This document shows, in pieces, positions 52,231 to 63,058 of a stretch of DNA of 64,000 nucleotides; position 1 is the stretch's first letter; every line of letters starts with the position of its first letter. The position numbers were made by a program, and so were the translations under genes. The notes beneath the pieces are model-generated. The model was given only the letters and a program-made list of their open reading frames with translations. It made no database searches and was not told where the DNA came from. The stretch comes from Wuchereria bancrofti (taxonomy: Eukaryota > Nematoda > Chromadorea > Rhabditida > Onchocercidae). The stretch is from positions 8,122,303 to 8,186,302 of the forward strand of contig SSBO01000009.1 of NCBI GenBank assembly GCA_005281725.1. Reading direction: 5' to 3'.

Positions 52231-54870
52231 TTACGAGAAACCCGGAATATCATGCATAATATCACAAATGTGAAATGTTTTCCTTTGTTCGAATTTTGTC
52301 ATTTCAGTGGGTTTTTTCGAATTTTCAAATGCTACTGTTTTAGGTTTATAAAATTTTGCTTCTTTGATTAAATTAATAGCAGCCGAATGATTGGAAATAA
52401 TTTCACGTTCCTTAGTATTACCGAGTTTTTCCACTTCTTCATGTTCTAATTTTGTCTGGATTAATTTGTCTTCAGCAGATGAAATTATTTTGGGCAGATT
52501 GACAATTTGAGAATGTGGAACTTTTCTGATAATAGTATTTTTCAAGGAACATAAACGTTCGTGGCGCAATTTACCCGAATAGTTATAGAGCACTCGATTA
52601 CAGTGAAAGCATTTGAATCGTTTAATGGTTGAATGATAATAGCTGAAATGACAATCTAAATCGTATGCTGAACTGAATCGACTAGTACACATCATACATT
52701 CATGTGGTTTTTCGTGAATTTTTGCATGTCCTGAAATTTAAATTAGTTATTTGACACAGAATTTCAAAAGAAAAATTTAAATCTCTTATACTTGAAATTA
52801 ACCTAATAAATCGTTCAAGTTTGCAAGCACCTTGCTTAATTAATATTTAATACAATATATTTGATCAATAGTTCAAAGCTTACTACTTAAAGCACTTTGT
52901 CCAGATAAATGCTTATTGCAAATTGTACATCGAAATAATTTCCCCTTATGCTTGGCTAAATGTTCCTTAAAATTATAAAATGTTTCATATGTTCGATCAC
53001 ACTGATTGCATTCGAATAATTTTCGTTCACCGTTAGTTTCCTTCACAAAATTGCTTGTGTGCGCTAAAATTTAAAACATTTGCAATGACAATTTATAAAT
53101 ATTAGAAATTATCTTAACAAATTCAAAAAAAAAATTATCAATTTCCAAAGTCTTAATTTCCAAATTCTCTTCTCCTTCCTCAAAAAAAAAATTCTGTTAC
53201 AAAAAATTCAAGTTACTACTAACCGGAATGTTTTTTAAGTTCATGTGCTCGCATACGTTTCTCTGATATAAATGTTCTTGCGCATTTTTCGCATTCATAC
53301 TTGCGCTCATGATGAGCCATCATGTGATCCTGAATTCATCAGTCTTTATCTAATATTTCAAATTAATCAAAAAAAAAAAATTATATTTTACCATTAAAAA
53401 TTAAAAGAAAAAAACCAATCCAATGTTTATTATTCTCGAATGAATGGCATTTGTGAATGCCATTCATTCGAGATATTTCATTTAAGTTAGCTATTTTAAA
53501 GTTTGATAAAAACATAAGTAAATAAAAATTATGCAAAATTATGTTATCAAAAATGTCACTAATCGTAAAGCTAGTAGTAGTAGGAAAAACCATTTATTGT
53601 TTGAAAAAATTTGAAAGTATTTTCTTTAATATTTTCAATTTTTATGAATTATTCTTTTCTTTATTCTCAAAGATAAGTTTTAAAATTCTTATATAAAATA
53701 ATTCGATGATTATTATCGCTTTCATTCATTTTATTTTCATAAAATTTCATCATTTTTTTTATAATTCCCCGGCAAAAAAAAAACCAATTCATTGCTCATT
53801 CATTAGTAGTTGACTTTTACATATTTATACATATATTATTATCAATTTAAACTTTTTGATGATTTCAAAACATGCCATGACTATGTTACCTTTTCTGAAA
53901 AAAGAAGAAAATTTCACACTTTTCAAGAACTTATAAAACTTCCAAAATATTTTAAAAAGTCACAAAAATTTTTTGAATTGAAATCAAATAAATGAACAAA
54001 AATGTAAAATTAGACAGAAAAAAGAACGTTAAATTGAAAACTTTAAACAAACTTGAAAATCTTTAAATGATCCATATATTCGACCACAAATTGGACATAA
54101 TCCTCTTGAAAATGTATTATTACTTGTAATCAAATTCATCGGATATTGATTAGTAATGGGTAGTGGAAATAAGGGTAGAAATGGTTGAATGCGATTCTCA
54201 GTAGTTGAAAATAACAGCTCATTGATTGGCCTAGTAAATTTCGAAATGTCAAAGGTTGAGTGTACGGAAGCTGATGCATTCGCTGAAAGAATAAAATATT
54301 GGTAAGTGATTTCTTCCATTATTTTATATGAAAACTTTAACTCGAAAAAAAAATTTATTTACAGTTCAAAAAGAACTGCTTATTGATTTATTTGATAATT
54401 CATTGGTTCTAACATTCAATTATCTAAATTATTCAGTTATTTATCTAATTACCATCTCTTCATCTCTTATCTAAAGTTTTGCGTATATGCAAAAATTAAA
54501 GTGATTTTTGCATATGCATCCATCGGCACTAATTATTTTCAAACAATTAGATGAATGATTCGTTTGTTCTAATACTTAATTATTTTACTAAATAACCATG
54601 AATAAACATTTGATTTCTTTGGTGATCAGTTTTATTATAATGTTGTACTATTAAATTGGTATGAAAAAATAAAGTACTCATCTATCTACCTGATTACAAC
54701 TTATTTTAATATTTATTTATAATTATATAATTAATTGCAATTCCATTGAACTGTCATATTTCTGTAATCAAAATTTTGGGGTATTATTTGTTATGAAAGT
54801 ATCAAAGAATTTGATGAAAATCTTGAAAAAAAAAAGAAATTTATAAGAAATAGAAGTTTAACATACCCAT
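52231..54870 (-). CDS. C2H2 zinc-finger protein, six fingers
   Basis: Spliced minus-strand gene encoding 338 residues: exons 54870-54867 (ATG plus one base), 54282-54053, 53329-53224, 53063-52887, 52730-52231. All phases agree (1, 0, 1, 1). The protein starts MANASASVHSTF, with about 55 residues of linker before the fingers. Fingers in order: CPIC-x12-H-x3-H (split by an intron), CEKC-x12-H-x4-H, CNQC-x12-H-x3-H, CTIC-x12-H-x3-H, CMMC-x12-H-x4-H, and a last CFHC-x12-H-x3-C of C2HC form. Two fingers are preceded by aromatic-x-C positions (YEC, FEC, FRC, FKC), typical of the fold. A 100-residue Lys/Glu-rich tail follows. Such proteins normally bind nucleic acid in the nucleus. I do not recognise the orthologue. 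The four-base first coding exon is inferred from a perfect GTATGT donor and matching phase; if wrong, the start lies elsewhere. Confidence 0.82.
53434..53473. repeat. Perfect inverted repeat: 18-bp arms, 4-base loop
   Basis: Arm TCTCGAATGAATGGCATT (53434-53451), loop TGTG, then its exact reverse complement (53456-53473). It sits in the intron of the zinc-finger gene between exons 54053 and 53329. It could form a strong hairpin in RNA from either strand. Confidence 0.95.
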
Positions 54871-55320
54871 ATAAAATTGTTATCTTTTTAGCAAATTTGA
54901 ATGATTGATATAGACGATACTGAGCCAATGAATGAGCAAATAACTAATATGTAAATTTGGGTTTTGACAAAAATTTAAAGGGTGGAGTAAAATTGACCGC
55001 CATAATGTCAAACGATAAATGGGAAATGAATGAAATTTGATGCTTATCGTTATATTTGTCTTTAAATAATTTCAATATTGCATTTAAATTGCAGATAACA
55101 ATCTTTTCAAACTTTCTGATAAATTTTTTGGACTGTCAAAGAGGATGGATCGAGTGTGAACACTGTTCCATCCACTCATCAAGGTCATTCATGAATTTTC
55201 AATTGCAATAAGATTTCGTTGTATAGCTTTCCTAATTTCTTCACGTATTATTGATAAGATCAGAAAAAAAAAGAAGAAAAGAAAAGAAATTTGAGAGATG
55301 GATGAATTTTTATGAAGACA

Positions 55321-55359
55321 AGAAAAAAAAGAAAGAAAGAAAGAGAGAAAGAAAAAGAA
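55321..55359 (+). repeat. Polypurine tract (A/G only)
   Basis: Thirty-nine bases of A and G only with GAAA-type repeats, preceded by a similar tract at 55262-55289. It lies between two divergent genes. Confidence 0.9.
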
Positions 55360-56047
55360 CAGTAAAGATTGGGAGGTGTTATTTGATGAGCTATCTTTAA
55401 AATTTAAATTATCGTTCCGTTTAATTTCTCTCCAAAATCATCCATTACTTTTCTTATCATTTATATGTCTGTCGATTCATATATCAATCATTTAGAATAT
55501 TAATTTATTCTATTTTATATGGAACAGAGAAAAAGTTATATAGGAATTTGAAATGAGGATGGAGAAAGAAAGTAAGCAACAGATAATTTACATTTGCAAT
55601 TAATTTCTAAATTTTAAATAAACGTTTAGATTAGATAAAGTTTAGCTAATTGTATTACCATTAATTAAATTAAAATCATTAATAATCTAAGTAACTGATG
55701 GCGTATCATTTGTGATAATTTTGATAGTTACTGGTAACATACAATCTTTTATAAACGTGATAAGACGATGACCTAAATCTGCACTGAATGATTCAAATGA
55801 TAACAAATAATATGTAAATAGACTGTACCCTTCAAAGTATCATTCCTTTCACGAAAACTACTTATCAAAATACTTCATTTGAATACTTCAGCGGAAATCT
55901 GCAATTATTCATTTGAAATCAGTCACATGGGAGAAAAATTTTCATACAGCGTAGGTCAGAGTAGTACAAAGGATTGCTTGCTGGTGTTTGACTTTAGGTG
56001 TGGTCCAGGCTTAATATGAATTACCTATGCATCTATGGAAGGGTCAG

Positions 56048-56247
56048 AAGTTCAAGCTGTTAGCATGCTTTCCTAAATTCAAATATCTGAGCCTAGGTTT
56101 TCTTTCTTTTTTTACAGTATAATTAACAAACTGTTTATTTTCAGAGGTTAAAAGTTCAAGCTCTTAGCTTCCTAAATTCACATACCTAAGTCTAAATTTT
56201 CTTTCTTTTTTTACCGTACAACCAACTATTTATATTCAAAGAGTTAT
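56048..56247. repeat. Diverged tandem duplication, about 100-bp unit
   Basis: Two units share AAGTTCAAGCT, TTCCTAAATTCA, a TTTTCTTTCTTTTTTTAC block and an AGAG-TTA end. Unit 1 is about 56048-56150 and unit 2 about 56151-56247. They lie upstream of wars-1. Confidence 0.75.
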
Positions 56248-56461
56248 GGTACGGTCAGATAATTGTTTTTTCTCAGAATTCTTTTTGATTAAGAACATAA
56301 TTATTACTAACATGCAGGATTTCACCAGAATAGAAGTACTGTAGAAAATTCAATATAATGAATTTTATTTCCTTTAATTTGGCGGTTATTCATGTTTCTA
56401 ATTTCTATTCATTGATTTTAATCTTAAAAAAAAGAAAAAAAAGACGTTACGAACTACTAAA

Positions 56462-56582
56462 TTATCATTTCCTGTAGAAATCATGCGTAGGAACTTGTGA
56501 TATTCCTTCCATATGGATTGACATCATTTTTAACATTATCATTTCTTATAGGTGTGTGGGAACTTATGATGTTCCTTCCATA
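56462..56582. repeat. Diverged direct repeat just upstream of wars-1
   Basis: TTATCATTTC ... GGAACTT.TGAT.TTCCTTCCATAT occurs at 56462-56516 and again at 56536-56582. The second copy contains CTTATAG, which could act as a trans-splice acceptor about 80-100 bases before the wars-1 start. Confidence 0.75.
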
Positions 56583-56650
56583 TAAAACATACATGTGATT
56601 TTCTTCCACCGAAATATTTGAGAACATTGATAAATTCAATAGGTCATTAT

Positions 56651-59600
56651 ATGGATAGTAACGAATTGATTGCTGTTGTGAGAGACAAAGAAGCACCGAT
56701 GGTAAATGATTCATTAAAATATGAGTCTGAACAGATGATGAAGGATGAGAAAGATGAAGATGGTGATTTGGTGACACCGTGGGATGTTACAGCATCAAGC
56801 AAGAAAGGCATTGATTATGATAAATTGATCGGTTAGTACTACTTTTCAACAAGATTTGCCTCAATAAGTCTGAGCTATTCTGAAATTTAGAGTAAGATCA
56901 TTTCAATCAAGTTTAATAAGAAATGATAGAGATTTGCACTGTATTAGTTCCGAATCATTTGATCTATACATATCTTTTGGTTCTTATTCAAACATTATTT
57001 CAAATAAAAAATCTACATGATAAAAATACAGCATGATAAAAATACATTTCAAAAAAATACATAACAAGATACGGATGAAATAAACTTAAAAGTTAGAGCA
57101 GATGTGCAAGGGTACATGCGACATTTCCTATACCATGGTCTTACACCTTATTTATTTTCTTTTTTTCTAAGACCAAAATTTTTTCCAATCGTTAATTTCC
57201 TCGACAGGAGAAAAGTTTATTATTACTAGACATTACAAAAAGTTTTTTGAAATAGTTATATAAACACTGCATACTTACATGAAATATTGATGGAAACTGA
57301 TATTTGGTCATATCTTGTGTAATTTTCAGCAAAATTCGGATGTTACAGAATAACAGAAGATTTGATTAGTCGATTCGAACGAATTACTAGCCAAAAGGCA
57401 CATCCAATGCTGCGACGTGGGTTATTCTTTGCACATCGGTATGTAATCACAGAGTATTTCGTAAAATATGTTTTGTTGATATGAAAATTGTTTTGATTAT
57501 CCGAATTTGACTAGTTGCGTCTGTTTTGATTATCCGAATTTGACTAGTTGCGTCTTCTCTAAATAGAAGTTTCACAATTGAGGAGTAATTTCTGTTATAA
57601 TACCTCATACTATATGATTGGAGATTGCCGAATAACTCAAAAATCGAGTGAAAGAAGAAATGCGATTAAGATAAAGAAATTGAAATAAGTGGTGGAACAT
57701 GTCTTATTTTTCATTTATTGTTGAGAAAAAGAGTTTCATATATTTTTAGTGATTTGTCACTAATTTTGTAAAATTAATTACAGAAATTCGACAATAAAAC
57801 AATTATTTGTACAGTACTATGAATTAATTAAATATAAAATTTTTTAGTGATTTGTCACTAATTTTGGATCGATTGGAACAGAAGAAGCCATTTTTCCTAT
57901 ACACAGGTCGAGGTCCGAGTAGTGGCAGCCTGCATCTTGGACATCTTATTCCATTCGTTTTTACAAAATGGTTGCAGGATGTGTTTGATGTGCCTCTCAT
58001 CATTCAGGTTGGTTAATAGTTCTACATTGAAATTTTGAACACACGTTCCTTTTTTTTTTATTGCAGAAGTATTTCAGGATATTCTAAAACTTTTTACGCA
58101 ACATCTTTATATCTTGTGTTCTTTCATTTTATATCAATTAATATTAAAGATATAATACATTTACATATTGTGCCTCGTCAAATTTTCAGGTAACAGACGA
58201 TGAAAAATTCCTTTGGAAGAATCATACACTAGATGAAATCAAGCGTATGGCAAATGAGAATATTAAAGATATTATTGCTTGTGGTTTTAGTCCTGACAAA
58301 ACTTTCATCTTTCTAGATACTGAGTATATGTGGTAAGTGTAACTGTATTTACATCCTGGGAGAATCGTTCATAGTAACCCTCCTGAATGTATTTAGTTTA
58401 ATGGAAATCCATGACATTTGTTGTTTATTCCATTCAGATTGATTGAAATAAATTTCAGTCCGGCCTTTTTCACCAATATTTTGAAAATATGGAAGCTTGT
58501 AACACTTAATCAAGCACGGTCAATTTTTGGGTTTACCGGTGAAGATTCAATGGGTAAAGCAGCTTTTCCATCAATTGAGGCAGCTCCATGCTTCAGCAGT
58601 AGTTTTCCCTTAATATTTGGGAAGCGCGAAGATATTCCATGTATTATTCCATGCGCAATTGATCAGGTTTGCTTATTTTTACAAAAAAATATTTTTTTTA
58701 TTTTGATTTTAAATATTTTCAAATTCAGATTGTCTGATTTACATCTTTTAGGATCCTTACTTCCGGATGTGTCGTGATGTTGCGCCACGATTGAAATATT
58801 TAAAGCCGGCAATGATATACAGCTCGTTCTTACCAGCCTTACAAGGTGCGCAAAGCAAAATGGCTGCATCTGATGCCACCACATGTATTTATTTGGATGA
58901 TACGCCTAAACAAATAAAAAATAAGGTGTTCTATTTTCTTATCTAACTTCTTGAGGAGGACTTTTTGCTGAGATTTTTGAAGAACCTTTGGAAAATTTTA
59001 TTCATTAAGCAATCCTAACCATAATCGTTTAAGATGTATAATTACATGTTACTTATCATTTCTCACTAAATGAGAATTTTTTTTATTGTAATTTGGTATC
59101 TTTTTTACTTACTTTTCATATGTGCGTTTTTTTTGGGCTTATAATGACTGCCAATTTTTTTACCTTTTGTAATGACAGTAAAGAGTAAAGAGGCATTTGC
59201 TATTCAGGTTGTCATTTAAGAAAGATGGGAGCCAAATAAAGTAAGAGGGGAGTGAATCATCAACCTACACAATATTCTTTGCCTTCTAAATTAACTGAAA
59301 TCAGAAGCTTTTATTTAAAAATTCCTTTTCAGATCAATAAATATGCTTTTAGTGGTGGACGTGATACAGTTGAGGAGCATCGTAAACATGGTGGTAACTG
59401 TGATGTTGATATTTCATATCAGTTCTTGCGATATTTCATGGAGGATGATGATGAATTAGAAAGTATACGTCAGGTAAGTTTTCAAATCTGTTGTTTCTAG
59501 TTTTCATTTATGAGCGTGTTCTATAAACTGGTAATTAACACTTATACGGAAAGGAAAATACGAGTACTTTGATAACTCGTCTTAATAATTACTTGATGCA

Positions 59601-60176
59601 AGTGGATTAGACGGATCAATCAGTTGTTTAATTTGGTCCTTTAAAAATTTTTTTTCTTAAATGCACTTGCGTTGTATCATAAAAGGACATATTATGTTAA
59701 ATAGGAATTTTGATATTTCCAAGTTCATTTCATACTTTGATAGCTTCCATTCGTCTGATTATCTACAATAATTTTATTGCAGTTGCACTTCACCTTGTCT
59801 TGCTGCAAATTTGCATATTGCTAATATTTTGATATTATTACACTTTTCTAAGAACTAGTCCTTTTTCTCAAGATTCTGAAAGCTGTAAAATTTAGCGACC
59901 CAAATATATTTCAGGTTTCCTAATTTTTTTCCAGGACTGATAGATAAGGACCATATTTCTTCTTGCTTTTATATCACTCACTTTATTAATCCAGGCTTGA
60001 TCTATAAAATTTTCTAGCGTTACACAAACGGTGAATTATTAACTGGTGAGCTTAAAGCAATAGCTATTAAAGAAGTGCAGCGGGTTATGACAGAATTACA
60101 AAGTCGACGAAAAGAAGTGACCGACGAAGTAGTGAAAAGTTTTACTGTTCCACGGAAGTTAAAGTATGATTATTGA
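56651..60176 (+). CDS. wars-1: Tryptophanyl-tRNA synthetase, cytosolic
   Basis: Predicted 424 residues, class I synthetase that charges tRNA-Trp with tryptophan using ATP. Exons: 56651-56831, 57330-57438, 57848-58007, 58190-58332, 58459-58666, 58752-58925, 59333-59473, 60018-60176. [20 protein letters not shown] matches the human start of the core, but the WHEP domain of the vertebrate enzyme is absent. The HIGH-type motif is HLGH at 126-129 within [30 protein letters not shown] and TDDEKFLWK blocks follow, then [12 protein letters not shown] and PCAIDQDPYFRM. The KMSKS loop reads KMAAS at 303-307 (human KMSAS). The C-terminus has [25 protein letters not shown] and [13 protein letters not shown]. 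The start was set at the first ATG of the open frame. A possible poly(A) signal lies far downstream at 61122-61127. Confidence 0.95.
57490..57555. repeat. Perfect 33-bp tandem duplication in wars-1 intron 2
   Basis: A 33-base unit starting GTTTTGATTATCCGAATTTG occurs twice head to tail (57490-57522 and 57523-57555) without a mismatch. Confidence 0.95.
57743..57866 (+). repeat. 26-bp direct repeat spanning a splice acceptor of wars-1
   Basis: The 26 bases at 57841-57866, which hold the acceptor TTTTTAG and the first 19 bases of exon 3, occur identically at 57743-57768 within the preceding intron. The upstream copy lacks the rest of the exon and runs into stop codons. Confidence 0.95.
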
Positions 60177-63058
60177 AAAAGGATTATAATTATTTGTTTT
60201 TCAAATTTTTGGTGGATTTTTGATTGATTTTGTTTCTTTCCTTGAAAGTTGTTTTGGATTTTTTTTTTGTTTTTTGTTGCTTAATTAGGGATAACGGATA
60301 AGTTTCTGTTTGTGGGCTTGTTTAATTTTTATGATTTAATTTACATTTGTCCATACTTTCATAAGTTAGTTTACATTTATATGAACTAACTTTGTTAGTT
60401 TGAAATTTTTGAAGTCCCCCGACAAACTATTTTCTTGTATGTTTTCTTCTGTTGTGCTCTTTCTGTTATAAATTTTCAGTAAGCCGTTTTAGTGACATTC
60501 AACTCTAAAGCGTTTCATTTTTTTTATTTTTGGAAAATGGATGAGATAGAAAACTTCACTGTCATTCTATGCGTCATGCAAAGTTGTGATATGCTTTTTG
60601 ACACTGAATGTTGGTCTTCTTTAAGTGTTTGAGATATCGAAATTTCAAACACTTTTTTTTTTGTTAATTGTTTAAATCTTCAGCTTTTGAGATTTTAATA
60701 TTTTGTAAAATTATATTCTACAAGCTGGTGATAAATGTCGCAATTGAAACATATCCAGCATCTTTCATCATTCAAAAACCATTCACGGATGTATTGGCAT
60801 AATTTGATCTTTAAAATTGATTATCATGCAGTTGAGAAGAGATCAGTAAGCAACATATTTATTTTCTTTAATTGATAACTTTACGTCAAGGAGTAGTATA
60901 TAGTTCTGGTCATGATTTTAGCATAATTCAATAACCTGAAATTCACTTTCTAAGTTTCATGAACGGAAATTGTTAGACATTCAAAGTTTGAATCAGTCAT
61001 TCGTCTATGTTTTTATTAGGGGGAAATACTCTCTGCTTTAACAGCTAATCCTCAAACTTACATTTGCGATTATAAATGTTCGTTGTAGCTCAACAACAAG
61101 GAATGCTGCATTCTTGGAAGAAATAAAACGCATTTATTAGAACTCTTAAAAAGAAAAATTGCTGAATGTTGTGAATTGGGAAATTAATTACTTCCATAGT
61201 TCAATCAATAACACAGACAAATGATATGCCTTAATAAATACAAACGATTACTGTTGTATTTAAAAGTAACTCAACCATTTAACATTAAAAGTTTCATTTC
61301 TATCATGCATCCATTGTAATAAATTATCCATGCTAGTATGACGTGTTAATGTCATATGTTTTAAATTCTTGTTCAACATTAACGTATATTATGTATTTTA
61401 ATTTATAACATATCTATTTACCAGAAACTTCATTTCTAGTTCATCAATTTTTATTAGATTATACTTTATACAATATCCGTTAATATAGAACAAGAATTTA
61501 AAATATTGCTATAATTTGACTAAATTATAATTTTATAAAGTTTCTAGTATTAAGTCTAGTAATAATATGAATTAGTAAAGAATAAGTGAAAGAAAGATAA
61601 AAAACTGCAACAAAAAGAAAAACAAAACAAAACAAGAATGCAGAAGATGCGGAATAATTGTAAATAATTGTAATCAATCAGAATAAATTTGAACACTTTA
61701 AGAGTATTACGAAAAAGTATACAATTTATTCGCATTACTATTGATTCAAAATGCAAAAATATATGGCCTGGATATTAATCATTTAATTATTTTTCAATTC
61801 CTATTACTATATTCGAATTTATTTTTTATTTAATAGAAACTGAATGTGAAATTGAATATAATACTATTGTGAAAAATGTTAAATTATATATTCTTTGAAT
61901 GAATGCTTTTCCCAAAAATTTTACAAGTATAAATGTTAATGGTGTTGATTTTGCAAAAAATACTATCAACATTGAAAGAATAAATGTTCTATTCCTAGCC
62001 ATTATCAATTTCAATTTTAATTTCAATACGTGGTAGAATCTTTTGAAGGACATATATATTCCATTAATGAATGTTATAAAAAATGATAAATGTTTCTTCT
62101 GATGACATTTCGACCTTATGAATGTATAAATTATATGAAAGTTAACTCTATTAGATAAGAATCTAAGAGTCGAAAGAAAAAAATGAATGATGCCGAAAAA
62201 AGAAAGAAAATGAATTATCCTAAATGCTTTCAATGGTATCTTCAATTTTCCATTCCATTCTACCATTTCTGCTATTATTACACTTTCAAAAAGTTCTCCA
62301 ACCAAAAAAAAAAGTAGCGCAAAAGGAAAAGTTCAATAATTCCTACAAAATTCTGCATTTGTTATATTAACTAAACAATTAGCATTCTTATTCCAATTGA
62401 TTTAATGAGAAATTTTTCCTAAATATAATTAATTGATTCCAAAAAAAAGAGGAATGATACTGAAATAATGAAATAATGGAAGTAGAATGTAAATAACATC
62501 ATAAATGAATAATCTAACTCTAAATATATATTTATTTCTTAAAGCCAAGTATTAATTTCTCAACAAATTAGGAAATCGAAATCAAATGATTAATTCTTTA
62601 ATAAATAATATTTTAAGATTTCTTCGAACAAAATGAATTGAAGTTTGTAGATTTCTTATTACCAAATTCATCTGAATATTATATTTCTAATCACTTTATG
62701 TGAGATTAAATATTTGCACCAAAAGTTTTTCCTAAATTTTGGAATAAATGAAAATCTTTCTTTTTTTATTGGTGATTTTAAATTTTCAAAAAATTTCTTT
62801 GCAACTTAATTTTCAACATTTTATCATTGCTTTAAAAACCGTAAACTCTGTATTATGTGAAAGAGAGAATTAGTCCTACGACTCTCATCCCAGACGACCG
62901 ATGCAGTACCGGTCCGATTCCGGAATCCGAATGGATCTTCTCCTATTTTTCATTCTTTATTTCTTGAGTGAAACAATACATAACTGAGACATACGGGACA
63001 CATGCATGCTCGACAAATTGAGTGAAATCATTATTTACGGTCGCAAAGCTAACGCGAC
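60177..63058. other. Gap downstream of wars-1
   Basis: Mostly AT-rich 3' flank. It includes a possible poly(A) signal at 61122-61127, two short coding-like stretches near 60724-60805 and 61017-61088 (+), a 160-codon minus-strand ORF listed separately, and a GC-rich patch at 62876-62935. Confidence 0.5.
61826..62305 (-). CDS. Hypothetical hydrophobic protein, 159 residues (uncertain)
   Basis: The longest uninterrupted ORF of the window, in a very AT-rich region. No homologue is recognised. The translation is rich in Phe, Ile, Leu and Lys and has three or four hydrophobic stretches (for example FLSFFGIIHFFLSTLRFL and FILSMLIVFFAKSTPLTFIL). An internal Met (MARNRTFILSMLIVFFA) could give a secreted or membrane protein start. 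With so many A and T, 160 codons without a stop are unlikely by chance, but strand-biased T-rich sequence can avoid stops and favours exactly these residues. No introns, domains or conserved motifs support it. Confidence 0.25.
   Translation of the reverse strand: MVGELFESVIIAEMVEWNGKLKIPLKAFRIIHFLSFFGIIHFFLSTLRFLSNRVNFHIIYTFIRSKCHQKKHLSFFITFINGIYMSFKRFYHVLKLKLKLIMARNRTFILSMLIVFFAKSTPLTFILVKFLGKAFIQRIYNLTFFTIVLYSISHSVSIK

Larger units (their letters stand above)
54871..56650. other. Divergent gap between zinc-finger gene (-) and wars-1 (+)
   Basis: Contains both 5' flanks. Visible structure: a purine-only tract at 55321-55359, a diverged tandem duplication of about 100 bases at 56048-56247, and a second duplication at 56462-56582. 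A short stretch near 55125-55205 is less AT-rich and open on both strands but has no supported exon. Confidence 0.5.

Noticed and set aside
53381..53593. Minus-strand ORF of 70 codons within the zinc-finger gene
   Set aside because: It spans the perfect hairpin and low-complexity intron DNA, and flanking zinc-finger exons splice past it in phase.
55125..55205. Stretch reading WIECEHC (+) or MNDLDEWMEQC (-)
   Set aside because: Open on both strands for about 20 codons only, with no matching second zinc-ligand pair, acceptor or donor.
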